A stretch of DNA of 19,861 nt. Source: GWB1-37-8 sp964603935. GTDB taxonomy: Bacteria; Patescibacteriota; Microgenomatia; Levybacterales; UBA12049. This document shows positions 19,616 to 19,861 of the stretch, piece by piece. The DNA is taken from contig CAZRWL010000018.1 in assembly GCA_964603935.1 (NCBI GenBank), forward strand, positions 1 through 19,861. Reading direction: 5' to 3'. Below the pieces are notes generated by a model. The model was not told the DNA's origin. It ran no database searches and saw only the letters and a program-made list of their open reading frames with translations. The position numbers were made by a program, and so were the translations under genes. Within the stretch, counting starts at the first letter, position 1. Each line of letters starts with the position of its first letter.

Positions 19616-19687
19616 AGCCTGGAGTGGGAATCGGACCCACACTCAAGTCATTACCAATGACTCGTTTTACCACTAAACTATCCAGGC
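19616..19687 (-). tRNA. tRNA-Thr (anticodon GGT)
   Basis: Minus strand: acceptor GCCTGGA pairs with TCCAGGC. Anticodon stem AGTCA/TGACT encloses loop TTGGTAA, anticodon GGT. T-arm GTGGG-TCCGATT-CCCAC. Discriminator T; no CCA is encoded. 72 nt. Confidence 0.95.
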
Positions 19688-19695
19688 AAATTGAG

Positions 19696-19779
19696 TGCTA
19701 GGTGAGGGACTCGAACCCCCGTAGGCCTTACGACCGTCTGGTCTACAGCCAGATGCAATTGCCGCTATGCGAACCTAGC
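19696..19779 (-). tRNA. tRNA-Tyr (anticodon GTA)
   Basis: Minus strand: acceptor GCTAGGT pairs with ACCTAGC. Anticodon arm TCTGG-CTGTAGA-CCAGA, anticodon GTA. A long variable arm (class II, as expected for bacterial Tyr) and T-loop TTCGAGT. Discriminator A; no CCA encoded. 84 nt. Confidence 0.95.
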
Positions 19780-19807
19780 CCTTCGGCTCCACTCAGGGTA
19801 AACCTTG

Positions 19808-19861
19808 AGCCTCCCAGTAGAATCGAACTACTGTCATATGTTTATCCCAGAAAATTCAGCC
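19808..19861 (-). tRNA. Partial tRNA, 3' half only, cut by the window edge
   Basis: Minus strand: T-arm AGTAG-TTCGATT-CTACT, then acceptor strand GGGAGGC and discriminator T. The anticodon arm cannot be assigned with confidence because the 5' half lies outside the window. It heads the same minus-strand tRNA cluster. Confidence 0.7.

Noticed and set aside
19560..19673. N-terminal extension of bL33 into the tRNA gene
   Set aside because: A clear Shine-Dalgarno fixes the start at 19559, and the extension is antisense-free tRNA sequence.
19808..19861. Naming the amino acid of the partial tRNA
   Set aside because: No anticodon loop with U33 and a proper stem could be placed in the visible part.

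Overview
The window looks like a piece of a Candidate Phyla Radiation (Patescibacteria) chromosome, most likely Microgenomates-like. The evidence is AT-rich DNA, small ribosomal proteins and tRNAs, many membrane-anchored Pro/Thr-rich secreted proteins with dockerin modules, AT-rich inverted repeats between and inside genes, and few Shine-Dalgarno sites. TGA is used as a stop (for example at the ends of the antitoxin and cohesin genes), which argues against the TGA-recoding Gracilibacteria and Absconditabacteria. The lineage call is inference from gene style; no 16S gene is present.

Layout. (1) 1-7000 is an accessory region: two unrecognised genes under near-identical promoters (107-628, 4619-5278), an intact Phd/PIN-domain toxin-antitoxin pair (3933-4567), a chimeric broken copy of that toxin (677-927), an IS481-type insertion sequence with a C-terminally interrupted transposase (932-2174), a PP2C phosphatase with a novel N-terminal domain (2295-3842, minus), a putative HTH protein (5331-6281, minus), and a stand-alone copy of the PP2C-associated domain (6400-6999, minus). 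(2) 7162-13519 is an envelope region: a large Wzy/O-antigen-ligase-type protein with C-terminal TPRs, a truncated PIN toxin fragment, then dockerin protein, second Wzy-type protein, dockerin protein as a tight operon. (3) 13560-16277 is housekeeping: def, fmt, rpmB (minus) and a site-2 protease. (4) 16459-18973 is a second surface cluster: a small Cys-containing membrane protein, a third dockerin-type protein with PTPT linkers, and a membrane-anchored cohesin-domain protein. (5) 18974-19861 holds a strongly structured RNA candidate with its own consensus promoter, then minus-strand rpmG, tRNA-Thr(GGT), tRNA-Tyr(GTA) and a partial tRNA.

Three themes link the window. First, cohesin and dockerin modules sit on separately membrane-anchored proteins, next to two Wzy_C-type membrane enzymes, suggesting a non-cellulosomal, possibly glycosylated, calcium-dependent surface assembly. 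Second, most host genes carry a promoter of the form TTGACA-N17-TAnnnT whose -10 box ends only 6-9 nt before the start codon, so their mRNAs should be leaderless; the IS transposase and rpmG instead have strong Shine-Dalgarno sequences. Third, several families of palindromic or low-complexity repeats occur both between genes and in frame inside conserved genes (wzy, def, fmt, site-2 protease), resembling in behaviour the Rickettsia palindromic elements.
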